Assembly: GCF_000372725.1 (NCBI RefSeq)
Contig: NW_005200517.1
Location: 10,757-74,756 of the forward strand
Direction: 5' to 3'
From: Emiliania huxleyi CCMP1516
Lineage: Eukaryota; Haptophyta; Isochrysidales; Noelaerhabdaceae
DNA length: 64,000 bases
The position numbers were made by a program, and so were the translations under genes. Numbering within the stretch: position 1 is the stretch's first letter; the number at the start of each line of letters is the position of its first letter. Positions 20,232 to 30,895 of the stretch are shown here, piece after piece. Under the pieces are notes generated by a model. The model was not told the origin of the DNA. It searched no databases and saw only the letters and a list, made by a program, of their open reading frames with translations.

Positions 20232-22342
20232 ATGCTGTCAGTCCATGACGCGCGGCGCGCCGCGCGGGCAGGCGAAGTGGCAGCGCTCGAGCGACCGGCG
20301 CTCTGGCGCCGGGCGGCACGGCGCGCCGTCCGCCTCCGGCCTGGCCGCTACGGAGAGCGGCTGCGTGCAGCACGCGAGGGCGCTTGCCCGCCTTCGGTGG
20401 CCAAGCAGATCGAAAAGGACCTGCACCGCACCTTCGGCTCGGTGAGCGCGCACTCGCCCGCGAGGATACATGCATGACCGCGGCTCGCTGCGGCGTGGAC
20501 TCAGTCCGCCTCCGGACAGGTGCACGTGCGCGGCGTCCGGGTGCCGCAGGCGGAGGCGCTCAGCTCGCTCCGCAACGTGCTGCTCGCTTACGCGTCGCAC
20601 AACCCTCGCGTCGGCTACTGCCAGTCGATGAACTTCGTGGCTGCGGTGCTGCTGCTGGTGGTGGACGAGGAGACGGCCTTCGCGTGCCTCGCGACGGTGG
20701 TGGAGCGGGTGCTGCAGGGCCACTTCGCCGACGACATGGCGATGAGCCTCGTCGACGGCTCCGTGCTGCGCGGCCTCCTCTCCGCCAAAGACCCGCAGCT
20801 GATGCGACACCTCGAGGAGATGCAGGCGCGGCGAACCCGAATCTGCAATGAACCCGAATCTGCAATGTAGCATTCCCATTCGACACCTCGAAGCGATGCA
20901 AGCGTAGCGACCACCAGCCCCGACCCTGGCCCTGGCCGCCTCCGCTGAGGAGCGCACCTCGGGGCGGTGCAGGTGGCGCCTTCCCTCGTGACGGCGCAGT
21001 GGTTGCTCACCTGCTTCGTCGCGAGCGCCATGCCGCTGAGTGCGCTGCTGCGCGTGTGGGACTGTCTCTTCCTCGAGGCGGGCGTGCTCGGAGTCAGAGG
21101 GAGAGGCACCAGTCGTGGTCGAGAGCAAGTGTTTGACTGTACTGCATCTCCCTCTAGGGCGACGCCGCCCTCCCCTTCCTCCTCCGCCTCTGCGCCGCGC
21201 TCTTCCTCTCGCGCAGAGACGAGCTGCTCGCGGCGCGAGATGCGCCGAGATGCGCCGAGATGCGCCGAGATGCGCCGAGATGCGCCGAGATGCGCGCCTC
21301 CCCCGAGCGCAGAGTCGCCACGCGCACCACGTGTGCATGGCTCGCAGGCGCACGACCCGGGTGAGGTGTACTTGCTGCTCATGCAGTCGGGCGCCTCTGT
21401 CGGCTCGGCGGTTCCCCTCCTCGCCGCCGCCTACGCGCTCCCGTGGGACGCGCCGCTGCTGCCGCACGCACTCGCACAGCTGCGCACCTCGCACGCGCGC
21501 TGCACACGCCCCGCCTCCCCTCCGCCGCGGGGCGGCGGCTGACGGCCCCGCACGCTGCTGCCGCTCTAGGCCGCCACCCTCGTCGCGGACGGCGCGCCGG
21601 AAGCGCTCGTGCTCGCCGCGCAGGCGGCTGCGGAGGGGGCGGGGGACGCGGCGGCGCTCGAGGAGGCGGAGGAGGGCGATGCGGAGGAGGGGGCAAGGGG
21701 CGAGGCGGACGGCGAGGGGGGCGGCGGTCCGAGCTGGTGCGGCTGGGGCGGCTGCCCGCTCGGCGAGGGCGGGGGAGGGGACGGCTGCGTTGGGGACGGG
21801 TGCATCGAGGGCGGCTGGACGCTGGTGGTTCGGCCGCGGGTCGGGGAGGGGGAGGGGGGGGCGCTTGAGGGCCCGCTCCTCGAGGGGCGACTGCACGCCT
21901 CCTCCGCCGAGCCCGAGCCCTCGGCGGGAGGGGAGGGAGGAGGGGCGGGAGGGGTCGCGGCGTCCCTCCCTTTGCTCGACCTTTGCTCGACCTCTCCCGG
22001 ACGTGTGTTTGAGCCGAGCTGTAGGCGGGAGGGGACGCGTGGTCGCTCGTCGACCGCGACTGCCTCGGCGGCAGCGGCTGGCCGCGCTCGTCGCTCTCCT
22101 TCGTCATCCTGCAGCTCGAGACGCCATCCTTCGTCGAGTCGTACTTCAAGCAGCAGGAGCAGCAGCAGCAGCCCAGCGAGAGCCACGCCGCGGCGGCCCC
22201 GACGCCGCGTGGTGCAGCGGAGGCGGGCGGCGGGAAGGAGTGGCTCCGGCGAGGCTCCATCGTGCAGCGGGTGATGGCCCGCCTCGACTCCCTCTCGGCC
22301 TCGCTGCTCGCAGCCTCGCCGAGAGCTGACGGAGAGGGCTGA
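20232..22342 (+). CDS. TBC-domain Rab GTPase-activating protein
   Basis: A TBC domain stimulates GTP hydrolysis by Rab proteins in vesicle traffic. Exon 1 (20232-20441) carries IEKDLHRTFG, with the Arg-finger motif IxxDxxR. Exon 2 (20520-20825) carries VLLAYASHNPRVGYCQSMNF (Gln finger in YCQ). Exon 3 (20973-21092) carries TAQWLLTCFVASAMPL and VWDCLFLEAG. Exon 4 starts at 21158 (GDAALPFLLRL) and exon 5 at 21348 (HDPGEVYLLL). Introns are 20442-20519 (GT), 20826-20972 (GC), 21093-21157 (GT), and one ending 21347 that contains a CGAGATGCGC tandem array. The C-terminal part is Gly/Glu-rich with several uncertain junctions. It ends in a coding-like exon with TPSFVESYFKQQEQ and a stop at 22340-22342. 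Confidence 0.8.
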
Positions 22343-24279
22343 GCGCGCTTTGGGTGTACGGCTTTACGCTTGAGTGTACGGGAGAGGTGAGGCGCGCGGT
22401 ACGGTAACTTGGCCGTTGGGAAGGCGCGGAATGTGCGCAGATGTCAGTGTGTGGTTTTGACGTATTGACGATGTGTTCTCTCTGTTGGGGCGGAGCGCGC
22501 CCCGAAGAAAATTTTGAGGGTTGAGGAGGGCGAGGTGCGATTTCTATTTAAGAGTTGACTCACACGCTAGAGGAACCACTCGGCCCACCCACAGGCCCAA
22601 TCTCAAGTGGCGGCGCTCCGCGCCTGTGCAGCGGCGCGCTCGCCGCTCCTCGCGTGTTCTGCAGCGGCGCGCTCCGCGCGTGTCTCTGGGGCGGCGCTAC
22701 ATGCGGCCGTCGCCGTGCCCTTCATCAACCGTGCGCTCGAGAACTGGGGCGGGCTCAACTGGGAAGACCGCTTTCACCACAACGACAGGTCACATGCACA
22801 GAGGGGCGGCATTGGAGCTTCGCTGCAGCGGGGTGTGGTCATGACGCGGAAGAAGGCAGAGACACAGCGTCTGCCAGACGCGTGCTACGACGTCAGGCCA
22901 GCTTCGAAGCAGCGTGGCCACAACTGACTGCAACAGACTGTCTTCATGTGTCTAGACTCTACCGGTACCGCGGTGCGCTCCGCGCACATAGGTGCCAGCG
23001 CGCTCCGCGCGGTATCTAGCCAGCGCGCTCCGCACGTGTGTCTAGCTAGCGCGCTTCCGCGCGTGTGTCCAGCTAGCGCTTCCGCGCGTGTGTCCAGCTA
23101 GCGCGCTCCGCGCGTGTGTCCGGGTAGCACCAGCGCGCTCCGCGCGCACGATAATCCAGTGCCTACACTTGTAGGCACTGAAAGCTTGTTTCTGCAGCTT
23201 GGCCCCTGCACACCTAAGCCCATGGCCGACCCCCCCCCCCCAGCAGCAGCGCTCTGCCTGTGGGGGGTGCTGGCATCTCTGTACAGACAGCAGCTGTAAG
23301 TAGCATGCGTTCGACTTCGAGTTGCGAGAATTTATGGTCGGCATGGGCATCAAAATCAGTGGTCTCACCGGCGGGGCCTCCTACTGCCAACCGGGCGGTG
23401 CGGGGCACGCCAGCCTCTCTTCTACGCCTCTCGTGCCTCGCGGCGCCTCTGCTTCAAGAGGGAAGATACGGCTCTCGCAGCCCATCATACGCCGTGGCGG
23501 ACCTGACAGTTTTGCCGCGACGGGCGCGCGCGCGTTTTCGAAAAAAGAAAAGGAGGAGGGGATGACAGCTCAGTCGATCGATTTGCGACAAGCGAGCGAT
23601 CCGAGGATCGAGCGGGTGGGCGATAGGCTAGGGAGATCAGCGCTGATCGATCAACACGTTCCAGCGAGACGCCCGAGTGAGTGGCTCACTATACGCGCCT
23701 ATGTGTGGTAGTACAAGATAGACTCACCATGGTCACAAGTCTTTAGTAAAACGCCAGCACTCGACACGACGAAGGTGTATTGGGCTCGAAGGCGCGGTGA
23801 ACACAACCGCCTCGAGCGTACCGCTCAAACACGAGCCGAGGGGGCGGGAGCGGGGGGGCGGCGGGAGGCGGGAGCTGGGTCCAGTGCGCTCTGCTGCTGG
23901 GGGGTCGGGCCCCCCCCCCCCCCCCCAGAAGAAGCGTTTTGTTGCTGGGGGGGTCAGACCCCCCCCCCCCCCAGCAGCAGGGACGGGCTTAGAAGTGCAG
24001 GGGGGGTACCGAGCAATGTGCGGCCGCTCCAGTGGTAAGTTGAAAGTTCTCTCCCCCTCCCCCACGCCAGTGAGCAGTGTGAGAGCCAGTGTTCTCGTCT
24101 CGTGTTTATGGAGAGGGGGGGGGGGGGGGATAAAACAATATTGTTTGCTACAACAAAAATAATATTCTCCGCCAGGGTAATGGCAGGGTCGACGCACCCC
24201 CGGACCGAGCGGAGAGATCCCAGGGTAAAGACGCTGGGCTGTCCGGCGGCGCCGCCGCCGACACCGGGACCGACACTCG
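22343..24279. other. Repeat-rich intergenic region
   Basis: 22600-23150 is dominated by GCGCGCTCCGCGCGTGTGTC-type units, near-tandem at 22970-23150 with ~26-30 bp spacing. 23157-23180 is a 24-bp perfect hairpin (CAGTGCCTAC / GTAGGCACTG). Long C or G tracts occur at about 23228, 23910, 23960 and 24114. Apparent reading frames (22607-22927, 23322-23711) are low-complexity or unrecognised. I call no gene here. Confidence 0.5.
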
Positions 24280-24705
24280 TCAGACTCGTAGGACTCGCCG
24301 TGAGTAGCTGGTGTCGTCGACGAAGTTGGAGCGGCGCCGACGCATCGGGGGAGGCAGCGAGAACGGCGTCCGGTCCCTCATCCTGCGAAAGAGGCTTGCT
24401 ATGTTCCGCGAGACGAGGTCGGAAGCGCCTTGAGGCAGAATGACGGCCCGCTGGTCCGGTATCTTGAGAGCGGGGCGAGGCGACGCCGTGCCTCGAGTGC
24501 GGCACGTTGGGCATCTCAACGGATGGTTCGCTGCCTTGCACGCCTTTGACCAGCGCACGGCACACGTGCGACAGAAGCTGTGCCCGCAACCGTCCCAAGC
24601 GACAGGGTCCGAGGCGTCGCTGAGGCAGATCGCGCACAGGCACGCGGCATCTCGCCGCTGACGCCAAGCGCGCTGGATCGTCGCGATGGCGGCCTCCATG
24701 TCCAT
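24280..24705 (-). CDS. Small RING-finger protein with an N-terminal IQ-like motif
   Basis: The 141-residue single-exon frame has a C3HC4 RING: CAICLSD, then WDGCGHSFCRTCAVRW and LRCPTC. RING proteins of this layout usually act as E3 ubiquitin ligases. Just before the RING is AAIATIQRAWRQRR, which resembles a calmodulin-binding IQ motif (IQxxxRxxxR). The C-terminus is Arg-rich, with no membrane segment. No introns are needed. The start MDMEAA is the only sensible Met. Confidence 0.7.
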   Translation of the reverse strand: MDMEAAIATIQRAWRQRRDAACLCAICLSDASDPVAWDGCGHSFCRTCAVRWSKACKAANHPLRCPTCRTRGTASPRPALKIPDQRAVILPQGASDLVSRNIASLFRRMRDRTPFSLPPPMRRRRSNFVDDTSYSRRVLRV

Positions 24706-24991
24706 GTTCTACGGGCGCGATGCCCGAGGCGCTGATCCACGGCGGCAACGACTCCCAAGCGTGATATTGCATATGGACCGGCTCGGGTGTTAAATTCTTA
24801 TTTCGTGCCAGTCCGTGCCAGACTGTTCTTCGCCTTCCTATGAATCAATCGTGCTTCATTTTAATCATCGTGCCAATTTAAGGTTGCTCCCGGCCCAGTG
24901 GGGATTTCGGCCTACTCAGTGATCGTCTAAGGGGCCCTAAATGGCCTGCCTGCAATGCCATATCTTTTGTGCCTAGGTTGTAGAGCACCTT

Positions 24992-25157
24992 AAAAAAGTA
25001 CTATGTCTTGGAGTGAAAAGTTTTTCGAGGAGGTGGGGGTCCGTGGTGAGCCGATTCCCAGATTCTCCAGATTCCCCCTCGAAAACCGCCCCTTTTAATT
25101 CACTGCGGCCGCGTGCTTGCTCGGATTACTTTTCACTCGAAGACATAGTAGTTTTTT
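24992..25157. mobile_element. MITE-like element with ~23-bp terminal inverted repeats
   Basis: The left end has ACTATGTCTTGGAGTGAAAA and the right end the complement CTTTTCACTCGAAGACATAG, with one or two mismatches. Both are flanked outside by A or T runs. The interior (about 110 bp) has no ORF. Size and structure fit a non-autonomous DNA transposon. Confidence 0.6.
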
Positions 25158-25844
25158 GGTGTTACGGTGCCTACAAAAAATATCGAGATCATATGGAGCT
25201 GACCACAGGGTTTGCGGCGATCACTGTCCTACCAGCGGGCACAGTGGGCCGCGCGGACACCCGTGAATGACCTTAACCCTTTTACGTACACATTTCGAGC
25301 GAGTGAAAACCAACTCCTGAGCACGGCGCCGCAGGCGCCTGTTTGCGCCTGTTGATAGGTCCAGGTGATAGCCCTGGATGGGCAATGCATTCGCCTACCT
25401 GGGCCTCAGATCGCCCGACCGCGTCCCGGTGCTCTGTGGTCGGATTTGTGACGCCGCCGCACCGCGCCGCGGCCGGGGCCCGCCGGAGGACGAGGATGGC
25501 CGTGACGGACCGGGACGACCTCTGGGAGGTTCAGTGTCAGTGAGTATATTGTAGAGGCCACCCATGTGCACAATATCTTGACTGGAGAGCTAAGCCAGGG
25601 GAGGCGATGCCGGGGCCGTACAGCAGCTTGATGGTGCTTCGCCGGCGTAGAAGCGGCCGCGGAGGGCTCCGGGTGCCTGAAAAAGACGGAGTTACGTGGG
25701 CTGTGGGAGAGTTACTGTCGACTCAAACGACACTGTGCCGTGATCCTCTCATATATGGCTAAATAATTGACCGAGCCAAAAAAAAGTTCCACCGCTACGA
25801 CTGGAGATATATCGAGATTTGCTCACCTTGAGCGGTATGAAGCA

Positions 25845-25872
25845 AGGTAGGTAGGTAGAAAGGTGAAGAACA
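25845..25872 (+). promoter_or_regulatory. 28-bp shared upstream element, copy 2
   Basis: Identical to 20100-20127 and ends 106 bp before the RNASEH2C start codon. It is followed by an AAAGAAAGAAA run, as at the other copy. Confidence 0.4.
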
Positions 25873-25978
25873 GCCAGGCTCGGACTGGACACCAACGCGG
25901 TAGCAAAAGGGTAAAGAAAGAAATCGTCCGGTCAGGCAAAAACGGTGCGGACTCAACGGTGCGCGCGACAAGCCCAAG

Positions 25979-26475
25979 ATGACGGGCTCAACGGTGCTCT
26001 GCGTCAAGCCCGAGGAGAAGACGCCGCAGTGCACGCCAAATCTGCTGCCGTGCGACATTAGCTCCACTGGGCCGGCGCCCGTCTCCGCCTACTTTCACCC
26101 GAGCGAGGCCGCGAGCGACGGAGGGCGCACCGCCCACTTCAGAGGGCGGCAGCTTCGTGGGCGCCACCTCCCGCTCCCTGCCGGCTACGAGGGCCTGGTG
26201 CGTCCGACGCACCAGAGAGCGAGTGCTGTGCAGCCGCCACAATGCACGTTCACCGCCGAACCCTCCGCCGCCGGCAGGTCTTGCAGGACACCGTTGCTGC
26301 CTCGATTGCGGATGGCGAGGAGCGGCGGTGGGTCGAGCGTGGCACGTTCTCCGAGCTGGGCTACTGGAAGCACGACGACCCGACCGCTGCCACCGACCCA
26401 ATGGCCAAGGCCATGGACTTCTGCCGCCTCGCAGGGGTGCTGCACGGCCACCACGCCCCGCCACCCCAGGTGTGA
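25979..26475 (+). CDS. RNASEH2C: Ribonuclease H2 subunit C
   Basis: Exons 25979-26197 and 26278-26475 give 138 residues. This non-catalytic subunit of RNase H2 is needed to remove ribonucleotides from DNA and RNA-DNA hybrids in the nucleus. Visible marks are NLLPCDISSTGPAPVSAYF, FRGRQLRGRHLPLPAGYEGL and, in exon 2, a Trp/Asp-rich end (FSELGYWKHDD, then AMDFCRLAGVLHG) as in family members. The 80-bp intron is GTGCGT to GGCAG. No other RNase H2 subunit is in the window. Confidence 0.82.
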
Positions 26476-26740
26476 TCTGTAATTGGGTGGTACCCGGGGG
26501 CCTGAGCGGCGTGGACGGACGTTGTGTGTCGGTGTACTGTCTACTGTGTGTCGTGTGTGCGTATATCCTTTTTGTGTGTTTGGTGTGTCGGCGCACCCGA
26601 CGGCTCGCTCACAACCAATGGCTCGGGACCGGCGCGAAGCCTCGCGTCGGGGTCATCTCTCGCCTCTCGGCTTGTTTGACTAAATGACCGCGCACGCCAG
26701 CGCGCCACACCCACGGCCCGCGCCTCTCAGCTCTCACGCG

Positions 26741-27922
26741 TCACGGCGTAAAAATCGGCTTCCCCTCTCTTCTGGCGCGCTCTTCCTCCGCCACGTGCTC
26801 CTCCAGCAAGCGAAGAGTGGTCTGGACGATGTCCTCGACGGAAGCCATCGCGCCCATGCCGGTGTCGCCTTGCGGCGGGAGGAGAGCGTGGGCAGGCGGC
26901 GAGGCGCAGGGCGGCGGCTCGACGGGAGAGGGGAGGGAGTAGCGCGCGCTGCGCACCGCACGCGAGGGTCTTGCTGACCGGCGGGACGACGTGCACGCCC
27001 CGCCCCGCGAGGACCTCCACGTGCTGCGAGGTGACTCGCTGGTGCCACCTGCCGGCCCAGAGGGAAGAGCTTGTCTGGAGGGCTTCGGGGGGGGGCTCTC
27101 TCCCCTCTGTGGGGGGAGGAGGGGTGGCGGAGGAGGTGCGGCGCGGTGTGGGCGCGCGCATGAAGGTGTTCATGGCGGGCGCGACGACAAAGGGCCGCTC
27201 GATGCAGCGCGGCCCGTAGGCGGCCTTGAGTGGCGCCGCAAACGCGTCGTCGAGGTCGTAGTACCTGAGAAGAGCACACACATTCTCTCTCTCTCTCCTG
27301 TGGCCTGGGGTCGGCCGGCAGCGCGTGGGGCTGGCGCCACGCTCTCACGACGGAGCCGAGGAGAGAGCCGCACAGGCCGAGCGCGCAGCTCGCCTGCGGC
27401 AAGAGAGGAGACTCAGCCGGACTTTGCAGCGGAGGAGGAACCGCAGCGCGGCTGCTCGGCCGCCAGTGTGTTTGCGCAGAGCGGCGCGATCAGCAGCAGT
27501 CGATTCCGCTTGGCCAGCTCGATGTGCAGGACCGGGTCGGTTCCAACCGCGCCGTACGCCGCCCACTCGTCGCTGTCGCGGTACATGCGCATCGCCGGGA
27601 TCTCGCCGCCGCCGGAGCTGGCACCGCCGCCAGCAGCCGCGGCCGTCATACAGCGCTCGGCATATTCTGTGGTGAGGGCAAGCAACTTTTCCCACGGCTG
27701 GCCGCCTCGGTACGTGGCCTGCGTGGGACAGCGAATCGCGTCAGCCCGGCGCTTGTCTCCGCCAAAGCAGACGAGCGAGCGAGCCTGAAGCAGCTTGACC
27801 GCCGACTCGGTGAGAACGACGTCGACGCTGACGCCGTGCGAAAGGAGCGCCTCACAAAGCTCCGGCGCCTTGACTGCGGCGACGCTGCCTGTAACACCCA
27901 GGAGGACGTGTCGGGCCGACAT
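26741..27922 (-). CDS. Phosphopantothenoylcysteine decarboxylase (coenzyme A synthesis)
   Basis: Five exons (27922-27464, 27393-27338, 27264-27160, 27048-26957, 26868-26741) give 279 residues of the HAL3/CoaC flavoprotein family, which makes 4'-phosphopantetheine for CoA. Marks are LLGVTGSVAAVKAPEL (flavin-binding start), YRDSDEWAAY, LHIELAKRNRLLLIAPLCAN with the active-site His, GLCGSLLGSVVRAW, VAPAMNTFMW, the substrate-clamp-like KTLACGDTGMGAMASVEDI, and a short tail. Donors are GC at 27463, 27337 and 27159, and GT at 26956. The start at 27922 is the Met next to the domain; 27940 is also in frame. Confidence 0.88.
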
Positions 27923-28082
27923 GGGGGAGTCCGACTCCACTCTTGAGACGTGCTTCTTTTAAGATCTTCTTTGGTGTGAACAGCTCGTTATGTTGTGTTT
28001 TGTGTGAACAGCTCTCGCGCGACGCGCAGAACATCAACAACGCTGCTCGCAACATGCGTGTCGCGCACTCGTTCATGACCGG

Positions 28083-28234
28083 TCTCAATGTCCCACCCCC
28101 TTGCGCGCGGGCCTTCTAGGCCCGCGGGTAGTCTCCCCCCATCCCCAGGGCCTCCAGGGCTCGCACCTCAACCTCTCACAGACCAGCGCAAAGCGCCATA
28201 GGACGTATTTTCTTGTCAATAACAAGGCTGTGAA
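28083..28234. repeat. 150-bp dispersed repeat, copy 2
   Basis: Direct-orientation match to 1220-1371, differing by a handful of substitutions and short indels, including in a T run and near AACAAGGCTGTGA. Confidence 0.8.
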
Positions 28235-28682
28235 CAGGCGGCTCCCACCTCGATGGGTTATCACTCCTGCACTGGCATTGAGGAGGGGATCAACATTCAA
28301 CAAACAAGGAATCGAGCGAGGGTGACCGCATGTCTGCATCAGACGTGTCATCCGTCCCGATCGTGACCAAAGCCACCCCCTCTTCGTAGATAGACCCAAT
28401 TCTGAGGGGTCCTGATTCCAAAGCCGCTCCCAGCCGCACCCGCCAAGCACCTGCCCGACCGTGTTCGAACGCTGTGCCGAACACGGTCAGAACATGGGCT
28501 GATCACGAAAGGATCAAGGTCCGGAAATAGGACTGTCACCACGGGGCTCACCCTGTTCCGACCCTGATCCGACCCTGATCCGACCATGTTCAAAGTGATG
28601 ACGGTCGGAACAGGTCAGTACTCAGCTTCGGTCTGATCACGGTCGGATCAAGGTCGGAACAGGTCAGAGTGGTACCCTCCTC

Positions 28683-29590
28683 AGGGGTGAACCTTCTTTT
28701 GTACCAGGCTAGGATTGAGAGCAGCCTCGCTCTCAATCCTAGAAGTCGAAGGATTGTGAGCAGCACACTCCTCGCAATCGTAGCATCTCTGTGCGATTGC
28801 GAGCGCCTACGCTCAATCCTACATCTTCTAGGACTAAGAGCAGCTCCGCGGCTCCCAAGATGACATAGATGACTGGTGACGCCTACGACTACTACCAGCG
28901 CGCTCGCAATCCGAGCAAAGTCTAGGATTGCGAGCAGCACTGCTCACAATCCTAGCGACAAGCCTCCGATTGCGAGCAGCAGCGCTCGCAATCCTAGAAC
29001 TTTCGCCGATTGCGAGCGACACCGCCCACAGTCCTACGACTTCTAGGATCCCCTCGCAATCGGTGCGATCACTGTTGGAATGTGAGGAGACCCCCCCGGC
29101 GCGCTCACTCACAAGCGCTCGCGGCTGGAGCGATTGGGAGCGCCCCCTGTGCGGCTGCTAGCAATCCTTGGATCTTTGGTACGATTGTGAGCACCGCCGC
29201 TCATAGTCCTCAAGATGAAGGATTGCGAGCGCTACTGCTCGCAATCGGAGGCATGTTGCTAGGATTGTGAGCTAAGGCCTAAGCTGCTCGCAACCCCTAG
29301 AGTTTGCTCGGATTGTGAGCGCGCTGGTAGTAGTCGTGGGCGTCACCAGTCACCTTGGGAGCGGAGCTGCTCTTAGTCCTAGAAGATGTAGGATTGCGAG
29401 CGTAGGCGCTCACAATCGCACAGAGATGCTACGATTGCGAGGTCCGAGGAGTGCTGCTCACAATCCTTCGACTTCTAGGATTGAGAGCGAGGCTGCTCTC
29501 AATCCTAGCCTAGTGATCTGTGATCTGTAAGGGTCCGCCCGCAGGCGCATTTTGTGTAGCCTAGTAGTACAAAAGAAGGTTCACCCCCCC
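28683..29590. mobile_element. ~900-bp giant fold-back element made of nested hairpins
   Basis: The left arm (from AGGGGTGAACCTTCTTTTGT, 28683 to about 29020) is the inverted copy of the right arm (about 29190-29590). Shared runs include AATCGTAGCATCTCTGTGCG and ACTACTACCAGCGCGCTC. The right arm has about 60 extra bases (29515-29570). Each arm is itself a chain of ~30-bp hairpins of the form AGGATTGCGAGC / GCTCGCAATCCT. No transposase is encoded. It can be read as a Foldback-type transposon or a cruciform-forming structure. Confidence 0.85.
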
Positions 29591-30046
29591 TGATCGTCCT
29601 TCCAAAATCCTGAGGTGGGGACCCTGTGCTCCTCCCATCCCTCGCTTTCTTCTTTCTTTTCATTTTTGGTCGCTAAAGAACACTCCAAGTGCTCCATCCA
29701 AGTCCGACTGCACTTTCGACGCGCGCGGCGCCGTGTCGTACCTCCGGATCGTGCCTCAGGCGAGAAGCTCCCCCGTTGGCTGACAGGCTCTCCGCCCTCG
29801 GGCCGCCTTCTCGCCCCTAGCCGTCCCCCAGTGCGCCTGCGGCGCGATTTTAGCGATTTCTATAAGTCCGGACACGTGTCTATCTAGAGCGATTTTGCTT
29901 GACTTGCTTGGTCGAATCTAGCTAGAGTGCTAGACGTGCGGGGTCTAGTGCGGGGTCCGTTTCTCCCTCTCTCCCTCTCTCCTCCCTCTCCTCCTGGTCT
30001 GGCCTCCGCGCCCGGACGGCGAGGAAAAATTCGCAGACTAAGGATA

Positions 30047-30501
30047 ACCCATCACTGAGCCGACGATGCTACGGGTAGCCCCAGGGTGCCGCCCACCCCA
30101 ATACCCTCGGGCACTTGCCTGCGCCCTGGCCGCGCATGCCGCGCACGCACGCGCACGCGCACGCACACGCACACGCGCGCACGCCCGCGCACGCCCGCGC
30201 ACGCCCGCGCACGCCGCGCACGCGCGCGCACACGCTCCGCGCACGCTCCGCGCGCACGCCGCACTACGCGGCACTGCGTGGCACTGTGTGGCGCTTCGCC
30301 GATCTGAGCAGGGAGGGAACCTGGCTGGGCGTTTTGAAATTCCGTGCAAGGGGATGCCGAGGTATGCCGCAGGCCGGGATGGAGTGAGATCTTGCGGGGC
30401 AGGGCGTGGGCTAGCGCGCGAGGGCGCAGGCAATGGCCCGAGGGTATGGCGATGGGCGCCACCCTGGCGCTACCCGTAGCATCTTCATCTCAGTGATGGG
30501 T
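30047..30501. mobile_element. 455-bp element with ~90-bp terminal inverted repeats
   Basis: The left end starts ACCCATCACTGAG and contains GATGCTACGGGTAG and TACCCTCGGGC. The right end is its complement and ends CTCAGTGATGGGT. The interior is a GCACGC-type alternating purine/pyrimidine repeat (30130-30260), possibly Z-DNA-prone. No ORF of interest. Probably a non-autonomous DNA transposon. Confidence 0.7.
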
Positions 30502-30831
30502 ACAGTGGGTTGCGGGCATTAAGAAAACATCGCATTAAGAAACCACGGTCCACGCCGAGCGATTTCCGCAAAAATCTAAGAAACCACGGCGCGGGCGCCG
30601 CAGGCGCGGCCCCGAGAAAAGGCCGGACACGAATGTGAATGAATGGGAGCCCCAGCTCAAAATTTCTCTTCGCCTGCGGCGCGCGCACTTGTCACTTTCC
30701 AAGTCTGCGGTGTTCTGAGTGGAGTAGATGGACGCGTGTGTGTGCGTTTTCCCGTCATCCAGAGAGCCGACTCGGCGGCAGACTCTGGCATCGCCCTCGC
30801 GGACCGCAGCTTGTACCTCTTACCTAAATAA

Positions 30832-30895
30832 AAATCCTTCGGGCCGGCTCTCTCTGGCTTGAGTGCCGGCCGGAGCTAAGATTAAATATTCTTAG
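30832..30895. repeat. Inverted copy of the CTTAGCTCCGGCCGGC repeat
   Basis: Contains CCTTCGGGCCGGCTCT, then CTTGAGTGCCGGCCGGAGCT, the complement of 12160-12210. Confidence 0.55.

Larger units (their letters stand above)
24706..25978. other. Intergenic, with an inverted-repeat element
   Basis: No gene recognised. 24992-25157 is a MITE-like inverted-repeat element, listed separately. 25320-25560 and 25600-25800 carry no supported feature. 25845-25872 is the shared upstream 28-mer. Confidence 0.5.

Noticed and set aside
20238..21896. 552-residue minus-strand ORF
   Set aside because: Antisense to the TBC gene, whose frame has clear domain motifs; this one has none.
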